DNA of 64,000 nucleotides from Devosia sp. (GCA_016713105.1 JADJPS010000017.1:248001-312000); one strand, 5' to 3'. Shown: positions 25,213-34,332, counted from the first letter of the stretch. The notes: generated by a model not told the origin, from the letters alone. Translations and numbers: made by a program.

Positions 25213-25320
25213 GGTGGTTCTCCCGAGGTAACCAGGGGCGGCAAAACTGCCGTCTTGCGGCGATAAGCGGTATCAAACATATACGTGCTCTCGAATTGAG
25301 ACAACCACTCGGAGAGTACC

Positions 25321-26199
25321 ATGACTGAACCCACCCTCTTCGTCGGCGGCGCCGGCGGCAAGCTCGGACGTCGTGTCGTCGAGCTGCTGCGCGAACGCGG
25401 CTATGCCGGTCGCATCGTCGCCGGCACGCGTGACCCTGACAAGCTCGGCAAGCTCGACGGCGTCGAGGTCCGCCGGGCGGACTACACCGATCCCGCAGGC
25501 CTCGCCGCCGCGCTGGCTGGGGCCGACCGCTTCCTCATCATCTCCACCGACCAGATCGGGACCCGCCTCGCCAACCATCTCAACGCCGTGGCCGCGGCAA
25601 AGTCCGCAGGCGTCACGGAGCTCGTCTATACCTCGATGCCGGCACCGGAGGCACCCTCGGCCATCAGTTTCGCGCCCGAGCACCTGGGCACCGAGGAGGC
25701 GATCAAGGCCAGCGGCCTTGGCTACACCATCCTGCGCATGACCTGGTACACCGAGAACCTTCTCGGCTCCCTCCCCGGCGCGCTGGCTCGCGGCCAGTGG
25801 TACACTTCGGCCGGCGAAGGCCGGGTGAGCTACGTGAGCCGGGAGGACTGCGCCCGCGCCGCCGCCGGTGCACTGCTCCGCCCGGCCGCCAACCGCACCT
25901 ACACCATCACCGGTCCCGCCGCCCTCACCACCCGCGAGATCGCCGCCGAAGCGAGCCGCATCGCCGGCAGGCCCATCGCCGTCGTCGATGTCACCGACGA
26001 CCAGCTTGCCGCCGGCGCGAAGGCCGCCGGCGTGCCGGATTTCGTCATCGAGCACTTCATCGTCGCCTTCGACCGCAACACCCGGGAGCGCAAGGTCGAG
26101 GCGGTTACCGATGCGGTCGAGTCCCTCTGGGGCGAAAAGCCGATGTCGGTTGCCGACGTCCTCGCCGCCAACCGCGCGGCGCTGCTCGGGACGCCGTGA
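25321..26199 (+). CDS. NmrA/QorB-like NAD(P)H-binding oxidoreductase
   Basis: 292 residues, atypical short-chain (NmrA-like) Rossmann fold with the N-terminal dinucleotide motif TLFVGGAGGKLGRRVVELL (variant of GxxGxxG) and ELVYTSMPAP and TILRMTWYTENLL in place of the classic YxxxK. It is closest by eye to QorB (YtfG) type NADPH:quinone oxidoreductases. GATA-AGCGG-TATC at 25262-25274 in the divergent gap is a possible operator for the HxlR protein. It stops 2 bases from the convergent purU. Confidence 0.85.
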   Translation: MTEPTLFVGGAGGKLGRRVVELLRERGYAGRIVAGTRDPDKLGKLDGVEVRRADYTDPAGLAAALAGADRFLIISTDQIGTRLANHLNAVAAAKSAGVTELVYTSMPAPEAPSAISFAPEHLGTEEAIKASGLGYTILRMTWYTENLLGSLPGALARGQWYTSAGEGRVSYVSREDCARAAAGALLRPAANRTYTITGPAALTTREIAAEASRIAGRPIAVVDVTDDQLAAGAKAAGVPDFVIEHFIVAFDRNTRERKVEAVTDAVESLWGEKPMSVADVLAANRAALLGTP

Positions 26200-26200
26200 G

Positions 26201-27052
26201 CTAGCCGAACACCACGGTCTTGCGCCCGTTGAGCATCACCCGGCTCTCGAGATGGAGCTTGACGGCCCGGGCCAGCACCCGGCTTTCGACATCGCGCCCG
26301 GCGGCCACCAGGTCGTCGGGGCTCATCGCATGGGTGACCCGCGCCGTTTCCTGCTCGATGATCGGGCCTTCATCGAGCTCGGGCGTCACGTAATGCGCCG
26401 TGGCACCGATCAGCTTCACCCCGCGCTCATGCGCCTGGTGATAGGGCTTGGCGCCCTTGAAGCTGGGCAGGAACGAGTGGTGGATGTTGATGATCTGCCC
26501 GAACAGTCGCGTCGCGAAGCGGTCCGACAGGATCTGCATGTAGCGCGCCAGCACCACGAGGTCGGCGCCCGTCTCCTTGAACAGCGCGATGACCTGTTCT
26601 TCCTGCTCGGCCTTGTTGTCCTTGCCGACCGGCAGCAGGTGATAGGGCACGCCTTCGTACTCGGCGGTACGCCGGCTGTCCTCGTGATTGGAAACGATCG
26701 CCACCACCTCGGCGTCGAGCCAGCCGACGCGGATCTGGTAGAGCAGATGGAGCAGCGCATGGTCGAACTTCGACACCATCACCAGCAGCTTCTTCCGGCG
26801 CGCTTGATCCACCAGCGTGGTGCGCATGCCGAACCGCTCGATCGCCGGCTTCAGCCCGCGCTCCAGCCCATCGCGATCCACCCCGTCCGGCGCCGTGAAC
26901 GCCAACCGCATGAAGAACTGCCCGGTCTCCCGATCCCAGAACTGGTTGGACTCCGCGATGTTGCAACCGAGGCCCGCCAGTTCCGTCGTCACCGCGGCAA
27001 CAATCCCCGGCCGGTCGGCGCAGGAGAGGGTGAGGATGAAATTGGCAGGCAT
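26201..27052 (-). CDS. purU: formyltetrahydrofolate deformylase (copy 2, intact)
   Basis: 283 residues, full length. An N-terminal ACT domain (FILTLSCADRPGIVAAVTTELAGLG, residues 4-28 onward) precedes a formyltransferase-fold catalytic domain. Catalytic Asn/His are in INIHHSFLPSFKG and Asp in LDEGPIIEQ. It hydrolyses 10-formyl-THF to THF and formate, balancing the one-carbon pool. It is a diverged paralogue of the broken gene at 9475-10355 and may cover its function. A 157-base gap with an inverted heptad repeat separates it from iolB upstream. Confidence 0.95.
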   Translation of the reverse strand: MPANFILTLSCADRPGIVAAVTTELAGLGCNIAESNQFWDRETGQFFMRLAFTAPDGVDRDGLERGLKPAIERFGMRTTLVDQARRKKLLVMVSKFDHALLHLLYQIRVGWLDAEVVAIVSNHEDSRRTAEYEGVPYHLLPVGKDNKAEQEEQVIALFKETGADLVVLARYMQILSDRFATRLFGQIINIHHSFLPSFKGAKPYHQAHERGVKLIGATAHYVTPELDEGPIIEQETARVTHAMSPDDLVAAGRDVESRVLARAVKLHLESRVMLNGRKTVVFG

Positions 27053-27116
27053 GGCAGGCTCCTGGAAACGGTGGCGGAGCGATGCACGCGCACGGGCAGG
27101 GGGTCAAGGGGCCGCG

Positions 27117-27207
27117 GCAATCGGCAGTCGGCAGTTGGCAGACGGGATGGGCACCATCAAGCCCGAATCCATCCGCCAGGTTGCGACTGCCGACTGCCGA
27201 CTGCCTA
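27117..27207. repeat. inverted array of GGCAGTC heptads
   Basis: The left arm (about 27117-27141) carries three tandem heptads TCGGCAG, TCGGCAG, TTGGCAG. The right arm (about 27183-27206) carries three copies of the complementary CGACTGC. The arms match at 18 of 19 positions and enclose a 40-base loop. It lies between iolB and purU, both on the minus strand. It may act as an mRNA hairpin or be a small mobile repeat; there is no T run for a terminator. Confidence 0.7.
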
Positions 27208-27209
27208 CT

Positions 27210-28004
27210 TCAGTCCAGCATCCACTCATGTTCCGGGGCATTGTAGAACTTCCACGTCCGCTTGGGCCCGGCCATGACATTGAGATAATAGATGTCGTAG
27301 CCCGCCACCGCGGCCACCGGGTGATAGCCCCTGGGCACCAGCACCACGTCGCCATCCTCGATCAGCATGGTCTCGTCGAGCGATCGATCGTCGGTATAGA
27401 CGCGCTGGAACCCGAAGCCCTGCGGCTTCGAGAAGCGGTGGTAGTAGGTCTCCTCGAGCAAACTCTGGCGCGGCAGGTCATCCTCGTCGTGCCGGTGCGG
27501 CGGATAGCTCGAGGTGTGGCCGCCCGGCGTGATCACCTCGACCACCAGCAACGAGTCCGCGTCCGCCGTCTCGGGCAGGATGTTGGTGGGGTAGCGGGTA
27601 TTGGTGCCCTTGCCGCGAGTCAGGCGCTCGGCATCCGCCGGCCCGATCAACCGCGGCGGTCGGGCGCTGCGCCGGCCAGGCGCACTGCACACCGCCACTT
27701 CCAGCGCCGTCAGCGCCTCGACGTGCCATCTGGCGCCGGCCGGCGCATAGACCGAGTGCGGCGGGCCCTCGAACGGGCTCATCCGCTCGCCGGCGAGAAA
27801 AGTCTGGCCATCGACGTCGATACGGGCGCGGCCGGAGACGAGCACGATGCACACCTCGCGATCGTCGCCCCCGCCCTGCGCCACGTCGCCGGCATTGGGC
27901 AGCCGGTGCAGGTCGAAACCCACATGGCTCCAGCCGGCGCTCTCGGGCGTCACGTGGTGCACGTGGCCGCTTGGCGCGACCGGCCTAATCCTTAGGTTTG
28001 CCAT
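27210..28004 (-). CDS. iolB: 5-deoxy-glucuronate isomerase
   Basis: 264 residues, the usual IolB length. It is a bicupin (KduI/IolB family); metal ligands are suggested by GGHTSSYPPHRHDED, followed by the C-terminal cupin EDGDVVLVPRGYHPVAAVAGYDIYYLNVMAG. IolB converts 5-deoxy-glucuronate to 5-dehydro-2-deoxy-gluconate (DKG), the substrate of IolC. The start overlaps the small membrane-protein gene by 20 bases. It is the last iol gene on the minus strand before purU. Confidence 0.94.
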   Translation of the reverse strand: MANLRIRPVAPSGHVHHVTPESAGWSHVGFDLHRLPNAGDVAQGGGDDREVCIVLVSGRARIDVDGQTFLAGERMSPFEGPPHSVYAPAGARWHVEALTALEVAVCSAPGRRSARPPRLIGPADAERLTRGKGTNTRYPTNILPETADADSLLVVEVITPGGHTSSYPPHRHDEDDLPRQSLLEETYYHRFSKPQGFGFQRVYTDDRSLDETMLIEDGDVVLVPRGYHPVAAVAGYDIYYLNVMAGPKRTWKFYNAPEHEWMLD

Positions 28005-28218
28005 TGTTGGCCTTGTTCAGTTCGGTCTCGAAATTGATGAAGAAGGTCCACACTCCGTAGGCCAGCATCGCCGCCGTCGCGAGGCCCCAGAACTGGTCGT
28101 GGTTGAACAGCCACTCCCAGCCGCACCAGAGCGCGATCACGGCGATGACGATCACCCGCCGCCAGAGCGGCCGGAACCACTCGAGGGTAAACAGCCCGAC
28201 CTTCTTGTCTTCGCTCAC
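27985..28218 (-). CDS. small two-helix membrane protein in the iol operon
   Basis: 77 residues, family not recognised with certainty. Two hydrophobic segments (VIVIAVIALWCGWEWLF and FWGLATAAMLAYGVWTFFINF) are joined by a short polar loop NHDQ, with charged ends, so it is an inner-membrane protein. It sits 21 bases after iolE and overlaps iolB by 20 bases, implying co-translation with the inositol genes. A membrane accessory or transport-related role is possible but unsupported. Confidence 0.75.
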   Translation of the reverse strand: MSEDKKVGLFTLEWFRPLWRRVIVIAVIALWCGWEWLFNHDQFWGLATAAMLAYGVWTFFINFETELNKANNGKPKD

Positions 28219-28239
28219 GCCAGACCCTCCGAACGGGCT

Positions 28240-29157
28240 TCAGTTGGGAAAGCCCTGGGTTTCGACACTGTAGCCCGCAGCCGTCATCACCCGCATCAGT
28301 TCCTTGTAGCCCACCTGGGCCATCTTCAAAGGCGGATTCGCTTTCGGATCCTGCTCGGCCTCGACCACGAACCAACCCTCATAGCCGTAGTCGGCGAAGC
28401 GCTGGACGATGGCGCCGAAATCGAGCGAGCCATCGCCCGGCACGGTGAAGGCGCCGAGCGCCACCGCATCGAGGAAGCTCTGCCGCGACCGGTCGAGCGC
28501 CTCGACCACCGACCGGCGGATATCCTTGACATGCACGTGATTGATGCGCGCGTGGTGCCGGTCGATGGCGCGCAGCACGTCGCCGCCGGCAAAGGCCAGG
28601 TGCCCGGCATCGAGCAGCAGCGGAATGCCGGGCCCGGAGGCCGCCATGAACGCATCGAGTTCCGGCTCGGTCTCGACCACCGCCGCCATGTGGTGGTGAT
28701 AGGCGAGCGGCATGCCCCGGTCGGCGCACCACTCGCCGAACTGCGTCACCTTGCGGGCATAGACCTTCATCTCCTCGTCGGTGAGCCTCGGCTTGCTCGC
28801 CAGAGGCTTGGTCCGGTCGCCCTGGATCGAGCGGCCGACCTCGCCATAGACGATGCAGGGGGCGTTCACCGCCTTGAAGAGTTCGATCATCGGGGCGATG
28901 CGCCCCTGGTTGGCCGCAAGGTCCTCGTCGACCAGCGTGCCGGAGAACCAGCCGCCGCACAGCGTCACGTCGGCCGCGCGCAGGATGGGCAGCATGACCG
29001 CCGGATCGTCCGGGAAGCGCCGGCCCTTCTCCATGCCGGTGAACCCCGCCGAGCGTGATTGCCTGAGGCATTCCTCGAGGCTCACATCATCGCTGAGTTC
29101 CTTGAGGTCGTCGTTCCACCACGCAATGGGGGACATGCCCAGTCTCGCTTTCAGCAT
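28240..29157 (-). CDS. iolE: myo-inosose-2 dehydratase
   Basis: 305 residues, xylose-isomerase-like TIM barrel, normal IolE length. N-terminal MSPIAWWNDDLKELSDDVSLEECLRQSR and the FTGMEKGRRFP stretch are characteristic. Metal ligands are suggested by LLLDAGHLAFAGGD and by HVKDIR. It dehydrates 2-keto-myo-inositol to 3D-(3,5/4)-trihydroxycyclohexane-1,2-dione, the IolD substrate. It lies downstream of iolD, separated by a palindromic repeat. Confidence 0.95.
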   Translation of the reverse strand: MLKARLGMSPIAWWNDDLKELSDDVSLEECLRQSRSAGFTGMEKGRRFPDDPAVMLPILRAADVTLCGGWFSGTLVDEDLAANQGRIAPMIELFKAVNAPCIVYGEVGRSIQGDRTKPLASKPRLTDEEMKVYARKVTQFGEWCADRGMPLAYHHHMAAVVETEPELDAFMAASGPGIPLLLDAGHLAFAGGDVLRAIDRHHARINHVHVKDIRRSVVEALDRSRQSFLDAVALGAFTVPGDGSLDFGAIVQRFADYGYEGWFVVEAEQDPKANPPLKMAQVGYKELMRVMTAAGYSVETQGFPN

Positions 29158-29178
29158 TCCAATCCTCTGTCTCAGTCG

Positions 29179-29303
29179 TCACCCTCCCCCTCGCGGGGAG
29201 GGTAGCGGAGCTCAGGCGCAGCCTTAGCGAAGCTTGGGTGGGGGGCGCCATGCGCTCGAAGTGCGATGCTCCCCCCACCCCACTTCCGCTAGGGGGAGGG
29301 TGA
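29179..29303. repeat. nested palindromic repeat between iolD and iolE
   Basis: The outer arms TCACCCTCCCCCT (29179-29191) and AGGGGGAGGGTGA (29291-29303) are perfect 13-base inverted repeats. Nested inside are GGGTGGGGGG (29236-29245) and CCCCCCACCC (29271-29280). It forms a large G/C-rich hairpin in the iolD-iolE gap (29158-29314) and resembles the CCCTCCCCC-type intergenic elements dispersed in many Hyphomicrobiales. It may attenuate or stabilise the iol transcript. Confidence 0.75.
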
Positions 29304-29314
29304 AGTTCGGTGCC

Positions 29315-31159
29315 CTACAACCGCTGCCCCTTCAGCGCTTCCTCGTACTCTTTCCGCGCCGCGTTGACGCTCGGCCGCACGCTCACTTCCGGCACCGCCA
29401 CGTCCCACCAGTGCCCGCCGGCCTCGGTCGAGATCAGCGGGTCGGTATCGATCACCAGTACCGTGGTGCGCTCGATCGCGGCCGCTTCCTTCAGCGCCGC
29501 CTCGAGTTCGCCGACCGAGTCGACCTTGCGGCTCCAGGCGCCCATCGCCGCGGCGTGCTGGGCGAAGTCGATCTCGGGCAGCACCTCGTGCGTGGCGTCC
29601 TTCAGCAGGTTGTTGAAGTTCGCCCCGCCGGTCGCCATCTGCAGCCGGTTGATGCAGCCGAAGCCGCGATTGTCGAGCACCACGATGGTCAGCTTCTTGC
29701 CCAGCATCACCGAGGTCGCGATCTCGGAGTTCATCATCATGTAGCTGCCGTCGCCCAGCATCACCACCACCTCGTGGTCGGGCCTGGCGAGCTTGACCCC
29801 GAGGCCCCCGGCGATCTCGTAGCCCATGGTCGAGTAGCCGTATTCCATGTGGTAGCTTCCCGGCGCGCCGGCCGGCCAAAGCTTGTGCAACTCGCCCGGC
29901 AGTCCGCCCGAGGCACAGACCAGCGTCACGCCCGAGCCCTTGGCCCGCGCCACCGCGCCGATCACCTGCGCGTCCGACGGCAGCTGGTTGGTCGGATCGG
30001 TCACCGCCTTGGCGGCACCGAGCCAGCGCCTCTTGGCGGCGTGCGCCGTCTCCGCCCAGTTCGCCGGGCTGCGCCAGGTGCCGAGCCCGGCAGACAGCAG
30101 CTCGAGCCCGACCCGCGCGTCGGCGACGAGCGGCATCGCCCGGTGCTTGCCTGCGTCGAACACCTGCGTATTGAGCCCCAGGATGCGGACGCCCTCGGCC
30201 TTGAACAGCGCCCAGGAGCCGGTGGTGAAGTCCTGCAGGCGCGAGCCCACCGCCAGCACCACATCGGCCTGTTCGGCGAGCAGGTTCGAGGCCGACGAGC
30301 CGGTGACCCCGACCGAGCCCATGTTCATGGGGTGCTCGTGCGGCAGTGAACTCTTGCCCGAATTGGTCTCCATCACCGGGATGCCGTGCCGCTCCGCAAA
30401 GCTCCTGAGCGTCGCTGCCGCCTCCGAATAGAGCACGCCGCCGCCGGCGATGATTACCGGCCTTTCCGCCCCCTTGAGCGCGGCGAGCGCGGCGGCCAGT
30501 TCGGTCTCGTCGGGTCGCGGCCGGCGCGGCACCCACACCCGTTCGTCGAAGAAGCTCTCCGGATAGTCGTAGGCCTCGGCCTGCACGTCCTGGCAGAGGC
30601 TGAGCGTCACCGGGCCGCATTCGGCCGGGTCGGTGAGCACCTGCATGGCACGGCTCAGGGCGGGGATGATCTGCTCGGGGCGGGTGATGCGATCGAAATA
30701 GCGCGACACCGGCCGGAACACGTCGTTGGCGCTCACCGTCCCGTCGCCGAAGCTCTCGACCTGCTGCAGCACCGGGTCGGGGGCGCGGTTGGCGAACACG
30801 TCGCCGGGCAGCAGCAGAACCGGGATGCGGTTGACATGCGCCAGCGCCGCGGCGGTCACCATGTTGGTGGCGCCCGGCCCGATCGAGGAGGTGGCCGCCA
30901 TGAAGCGGCGGCGGAAGCTCGCCTTGGCGAAGGCGATGGCGGCATGCGCCATGCCCTGCTCGTTATGCGCCCGATAGGTCGGCAGCTCGGCCCGCACCTG
31001 GTAAAGCGCCTCGCCGAACCCCGCGACATTGCCGTGCCCGAAAATGGCGAACACCCCGCCGAAGATCGGCACGGTGCGCCCGTCGATCACCGTCAGCTGC
31101 CGCGTCATGAATTTTGCCAGCGCCTGCGACATGGTGAGGCGGATGGTGGTGTTGGTCAT
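29315..31159 (-). CDS. iolD: 3D-(3,5/4)-trihydroxycyclohexane-1,2-dione hydrolase
   Basis: 614 residues, ThDP-dependent enzyme of the acetolactate synthase fold. The three domains are visible: the N-terminal PYR domain with IFGHGNVAGFGEAL and the catalytic Glu in HNEQGMAHAAIAFAK, the central domain (RPVIIAGGGVLYSEA), and the C-terminal ThDP/Mg site VVMLGDGSYMMMNSEIATSVML (GDG to N motif). It opens the cyclohexane ring to 5-deoxy-glucuronate. It follows iolC after about 46 bases in the minus-strand iol operon. Confidence 0.96.
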   Translation of the reverse strand: MTNTTIRLTMSQALAKFMTRQLTVIDGRTVPIFGGVFAIFGHGNVAGFGEALYQVRAELPTYRAHNEQGMAHAAIAFAKASFRRRFMAATSSIGPGATNMVTAAALAHVNRIPVLLLPGDVFANRAPDPVLQQVESFGDGTVSANDVFRPVSRYFDRITRPEQIIPALSRAMQVLTDPAECGPVTLSLCQDVQAEAYDYPESFFDERVWVPRRPRPDETELAAALAALKGAERPVIIAGGGVLYSEAAATLRSFAERHGIPVMETNSGKSSLPHEHPMNMGSVGVTGSSASNLLAEQADVVLAVGSRLQDFTTGSWALFKAEGVRILGLNTQVFDAGKHRAMPLVADARVGLELLSAGLGTWRSPANWAETAHAAKRRWLGAAKAVTDPTNQLPSDAQVIGAVARAKGSGVTLVCASGGLPGELHKLWPAGAPGSYHMEYGYSTMGYEIAGGLGVKLARPDHEVVVMLGDGSYMMMNSEIATSVMLGKKLTIVVLDNRGFGCINRLQMATGGANFNNLLKDATHEVLPEIDFAQHAAAMGAWSRKVDSVGELEAALKEAAAIERTTVLVIDTDPLISTEAGGHWWDVAVPEVSVRPSVNAARKEYEEALKGQRL

Positions 31160-31205
31160 GCTTCTTGTTCCTCCTCGCGCACCGAACCGGCTTCACGCTC
31201 GAAAC

Positions 31206-33087
31206 TCACGTCTCCCCCCAGATCCCCACCAGCGCGGCAAACCGCGCCGCCATGTCGGCGATCGCCTGCTCGTCGCTCATCGTGCCAGCAAACCACGCCT
31301 TGGCCGCCTCGGCAAAGATCGTCCGGCCGACGGCGAAACCCCTCACCGTGCGCGACGTGTGTGCCGCCGCAAAGCCGCGCGCCAGCTCTTCCTCCGGGGC
31401 CTCGAGGCCGAGCAGTACCACGCCGCGGCAGAGCGGATCATTGACCTCGATCACCGCGTCGACCGCGGCCCAGGCCGCAGCATCCGCCTGCGGCTCGAGC
31501 TTCCACCAGTCCGGCCTGAGGCCTGCGGCATAGAGCTCCCCCAGCGCCCGCGCCGTGGTCGTCATCCACCGGCCCGGCCTTGGAGGCGATGATCTCGACA
31601 AGGATGTCGCGGCCGATCCGGCGCGCCGCATCCTGCGCCGCCTGCAGCTTGCCCAGCTGCTCGGCCTTCAGCCCGTCGGCATCGTCCGGGTGCCAGAAGC
31701 ACAGCACCTTGATGCAATGGTCCACCGGCCAGTCGACCAGCCGGCTGCCGACATCCTGGCTGAATTCGAAGCGCAGCGGGCGGCTCCCCGGCAGCTCGAG
31801 CGGCCGACCGATCCAGAAATTCTTCGGCGCCGCGAACAGCGCGTCGCGCCCCCACTTGTCGTCGAGCAGCATGCCGAAACCGGGCCGGCCGGCCGCCACC
31901 TCCGCGGCGGCCCTGACCGCCAGCACCTTGAAGGCCGGGATCAGCCCGTCACTTTCGCCGGCAATGTCCTCGATCTGCTTTCTGTGGTCGATGGCAAAGG
32001 CGGTCAGCCTGGGGTAGTGCCGGCGGCGCGTCGTCGCCCAGTGGATATGGTTGAGCGCCTCGTCCTTGCGCAGCGCCCGGAAGCGGCTGCCACGGGTCAG
32101 GAAATGCGTCAGCTCCGCCCAGCTCGGATACTCCGGCGCGCAGAGCAGCCGGCTCACCGCGAAGGCACCGCAGGCATTGGCCCAGGTGGCGCTGGTGGCA
32201 TGGTCCTCGCCCTTCAGCCAGCCGCGCAGGAAGCCGCTCATGAAGGCGTCGCCGGCGCCGAGCACGTTATAGATCTCGATCGGGAACCCCTGCCCGACGA
32301 TCCCCGCCTCGAGGTCGTCCGGGATGGCACCATCATAGACGATGCAGCCCTTGGCACCGCGCTTGAGCACCACGGTGGCACCGGAAACGGCGCGGATCGC
32401 CTTGAGTGCCGCCAGCAGGTCGCTCTCTCCGGCGGCAATCAGCACTTCCTCCTCGGTCCCCACGATCAGGTCGCAGTCCCTGAGGATCGGCTTGATCTTG
32501 CCGGTCACATAGTCCGACTTCACATAGCGCTCGAAGCCGGCGGCATGCCCGGCCAGCCCCCACAGGTTCGGCCGGTAGTCGATGTCGAACACCACCTTGC
32601 GCCCCGCGGCCCGGGCGAGGCGAATGGCCTTGAGCTGCGCCGCCTCGGCATTGGCGGTGGAAAAATGTGTGCCGGTGACCACGATGGCGCGGGCCGAGGC
32701 GATGAACTCGGGGTCGATATCGGCCTCCGAGAGCGCCATGTCGGCGCAGTCGGTCCTGACAAAGATCATCGGCGAGACGCCCTCGGCCTCGACCGCCAGC
32801 AGCACCAGCGCCGTCAGCCGCGTGTCATCGACCGCAATGCCCGCGGTCGAAACGCCCTCGCGCTCCAGTTGCTCGGTGATGAACCGGCCCATCTGCTCGG
32901 CCCCGACGCGCGACACGAGCGCCGATTTCAGCCCCAGCCGGGCTGTGCCGATGGCGATATTGGCGGGGCACCCGCCGACCGACTTGGCGAATGAGCCGAT
33001 GTCCTCGAGCCGGCTGCCGATCTGCTGGCCGTAAAGATCCACGGAAGATCGCCCGATGGTGATGACATCGAGCCCCGGCTCCGGCAT
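31206..33087 (-). pseudogene. iolC: fused 5-dehydro-2-deoxygluconokinase / DUF2090 aldolase-like protein, frameshifted
   Basis: ATG 33087 has GGGGGAGAG just upstream. The first half (about 330 residues) is a PfkB-type kinase: LDVITIGRSSVDLYGQQIG, GGCPANIAIGTARLG and the catalytic GAGDAFMSGFLRGWLKG. The second half is the DUF2090 domain, often fused to IolC and thought to cleave DKGP to dihydroxyacetone phosphate and malonic semialdehyde. At about 31558-31562 the frame changes (GACGACC for GACACC), so the last 117 or so codons (TTARALGELYAAGLRPDWWKL to GIWGET) are out of frame. The unshifted frame runs on to 31438. It is the first gene of the minus-strand iol operon. Confidence 0.86.
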
Positions 33088-33161
33088 GATCTCTCCCCCG
33101 CATCGCGACGACTGGACAGCGTTCAGGCGCCGTTGTATCCCTCCGCCGAATGAAACGTCAA

Positions 33162-33195
33162 TTCCGAACTGCACAGTCTTCGGAATGAACGTTCT
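33162..33195. promoter_or_regulatory. candidate IolR-type operator between iolC and iolG
   Basis: TTCCGAA (33162-33168), ten bases, TTCGGAA (33179-33185) is a perfect inverted repeat. It overlaps GGAA-N6-TTCT (33182-33195), whose centre is the perfect palindrome GAACGTTC. A GGAA-N6-TTCC motif is described for the RpiR-type IolR of Sinorhizobium. The position in the divergent iolC/iolG promoter region supports an operator role. No iolR gene is inside the window. Confidence 0.6.
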
Positions 33196-33253
33196 AATTG
33201 TGCGGGCCGCGTTCGGCCGGTCGTCAGTCGGCATTCAGCAAGGAGGCGGTTTC

Positions 33254-34238
33254 GTGGTCAGGTTTGGCATTCTCGGGGCAGGCCGCATCGGCAAGGTACA
33301 TGCGGCGACCATCGCCGGCTCGGCAGGCGCCAGCGTCGCCTTCGTCGCCGACGCCCTGCCCGATGCCGCACATGCGCTGGCCGCCAGCGTCGGCGCCGGG
33401 TGGCCAGTGTCGACGAGGTCATCGCCTCCGATGTCGATGCCATACTCATCGCCACCCCCACCGACACCCACGCCGACCTGATCGAAGCCGCGGCGCGGGC
33501 CGGCAAGGCGATCCTCTGCGAGAAACCGGTCTCGCTCTCGGTCGAGCGCATCGAGGCCTGCCTGCCGGTGGTCGAGCAGGCCGGCGTGCCGCTGATGATC
33601 GGCTTCAACCGCCGGTTCGATCCGAATTTTCAGGCCTGCAGAAGCGCCTGCGCGATGGCGAGGTCGGCGAGATCGAACTCGTCACCATCATCAGTCGCGA
33701 TCCGTCGCCGCCGCCGGTCTCCTATATTGCGCGCTCGGGCGGCCTCTACCGCGACATGATGATTCACGATTTCGACATGGCCCGCTTCCTCCTCGGAGAG
33801 GAATTCGTCACCGTCTCGGCCCTCGGCGGGGCGCTGGTCGACAAGGCGATCGGGGCCGCCGGAGACGTCGACACGGCCGCCGTTCAGATGCAGACCGCGT
33901 CGGGCAAGATCGCCGTCATCACCAATTCGCGCCGCGCCAGCTATGGCTACGACCAGCGCATGGAAGTGCACGGCTCGAGGGGCATGCTGCGCGCCGGCAA
34001 TGTGCACATGTCGACCGTCGAGCGCGCCGACGGTGCAGGCTTCACCGCCGACGTCATCCAGAACTTCTTCATCGACCGCTATGTCGCCGCCTATGCGGCC
34101 GAGGTCCGGAGCTTCATCGACGCCTTGGCGAGCGGCAGCCGCCCGACTCCCTCGGGCCATGACGGGCTGATGGCGCAGAAGCTGGCCGAGGCGGCGACGC
34201 AGAGCTGGCAGAGTGGCGAAGCGGTGCGGGTGGTCTAG
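33254..34238 (+). pseudogene. iolG: inositol 2-dehydrogenase (Gfo/Idh/MocA family), frameshifted
   Basis: GTG 33254 has a perfect AGGAGG 7 bases upstream. The reconstructed protein is about 328 residues. The NAD-binding VRFGILGAGRIGKVHAATI is in frame one. ASVDEVIASDVDAILIATPTDTHADL and the catalytic-Lys motif CEKPVSL are in frame two, from about 33395. LQKRLRDGEVGEIELVTI to the C-terminus, with DMMIHDFDMARFLLG (catalytic Asp/His), is in frame three, from about 33637, where one C seems lost (CAGGCCTG for CAGGCCCTG). It oxidises myo-inositol to 2-keto-myo-inositol, the first step of the pathway, and is divergent from iolC. Confidence 0.87.
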
Positions 34239-34332
34239 GAAAGACACCGTCTGTCCAGCCCGCGATGCCTCTTGGCGAACCGGCGGCAAATCCCTAGTGT
34301 CGCGCCGCCCACCGACCGCTAGAGACTCCGCC

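Noticed and set aside
27117..27207. CRISPR array
   Set aside because: The repeated unit is a 7-mer without spacers, arranged as an inverted pair; no cas gene is near.
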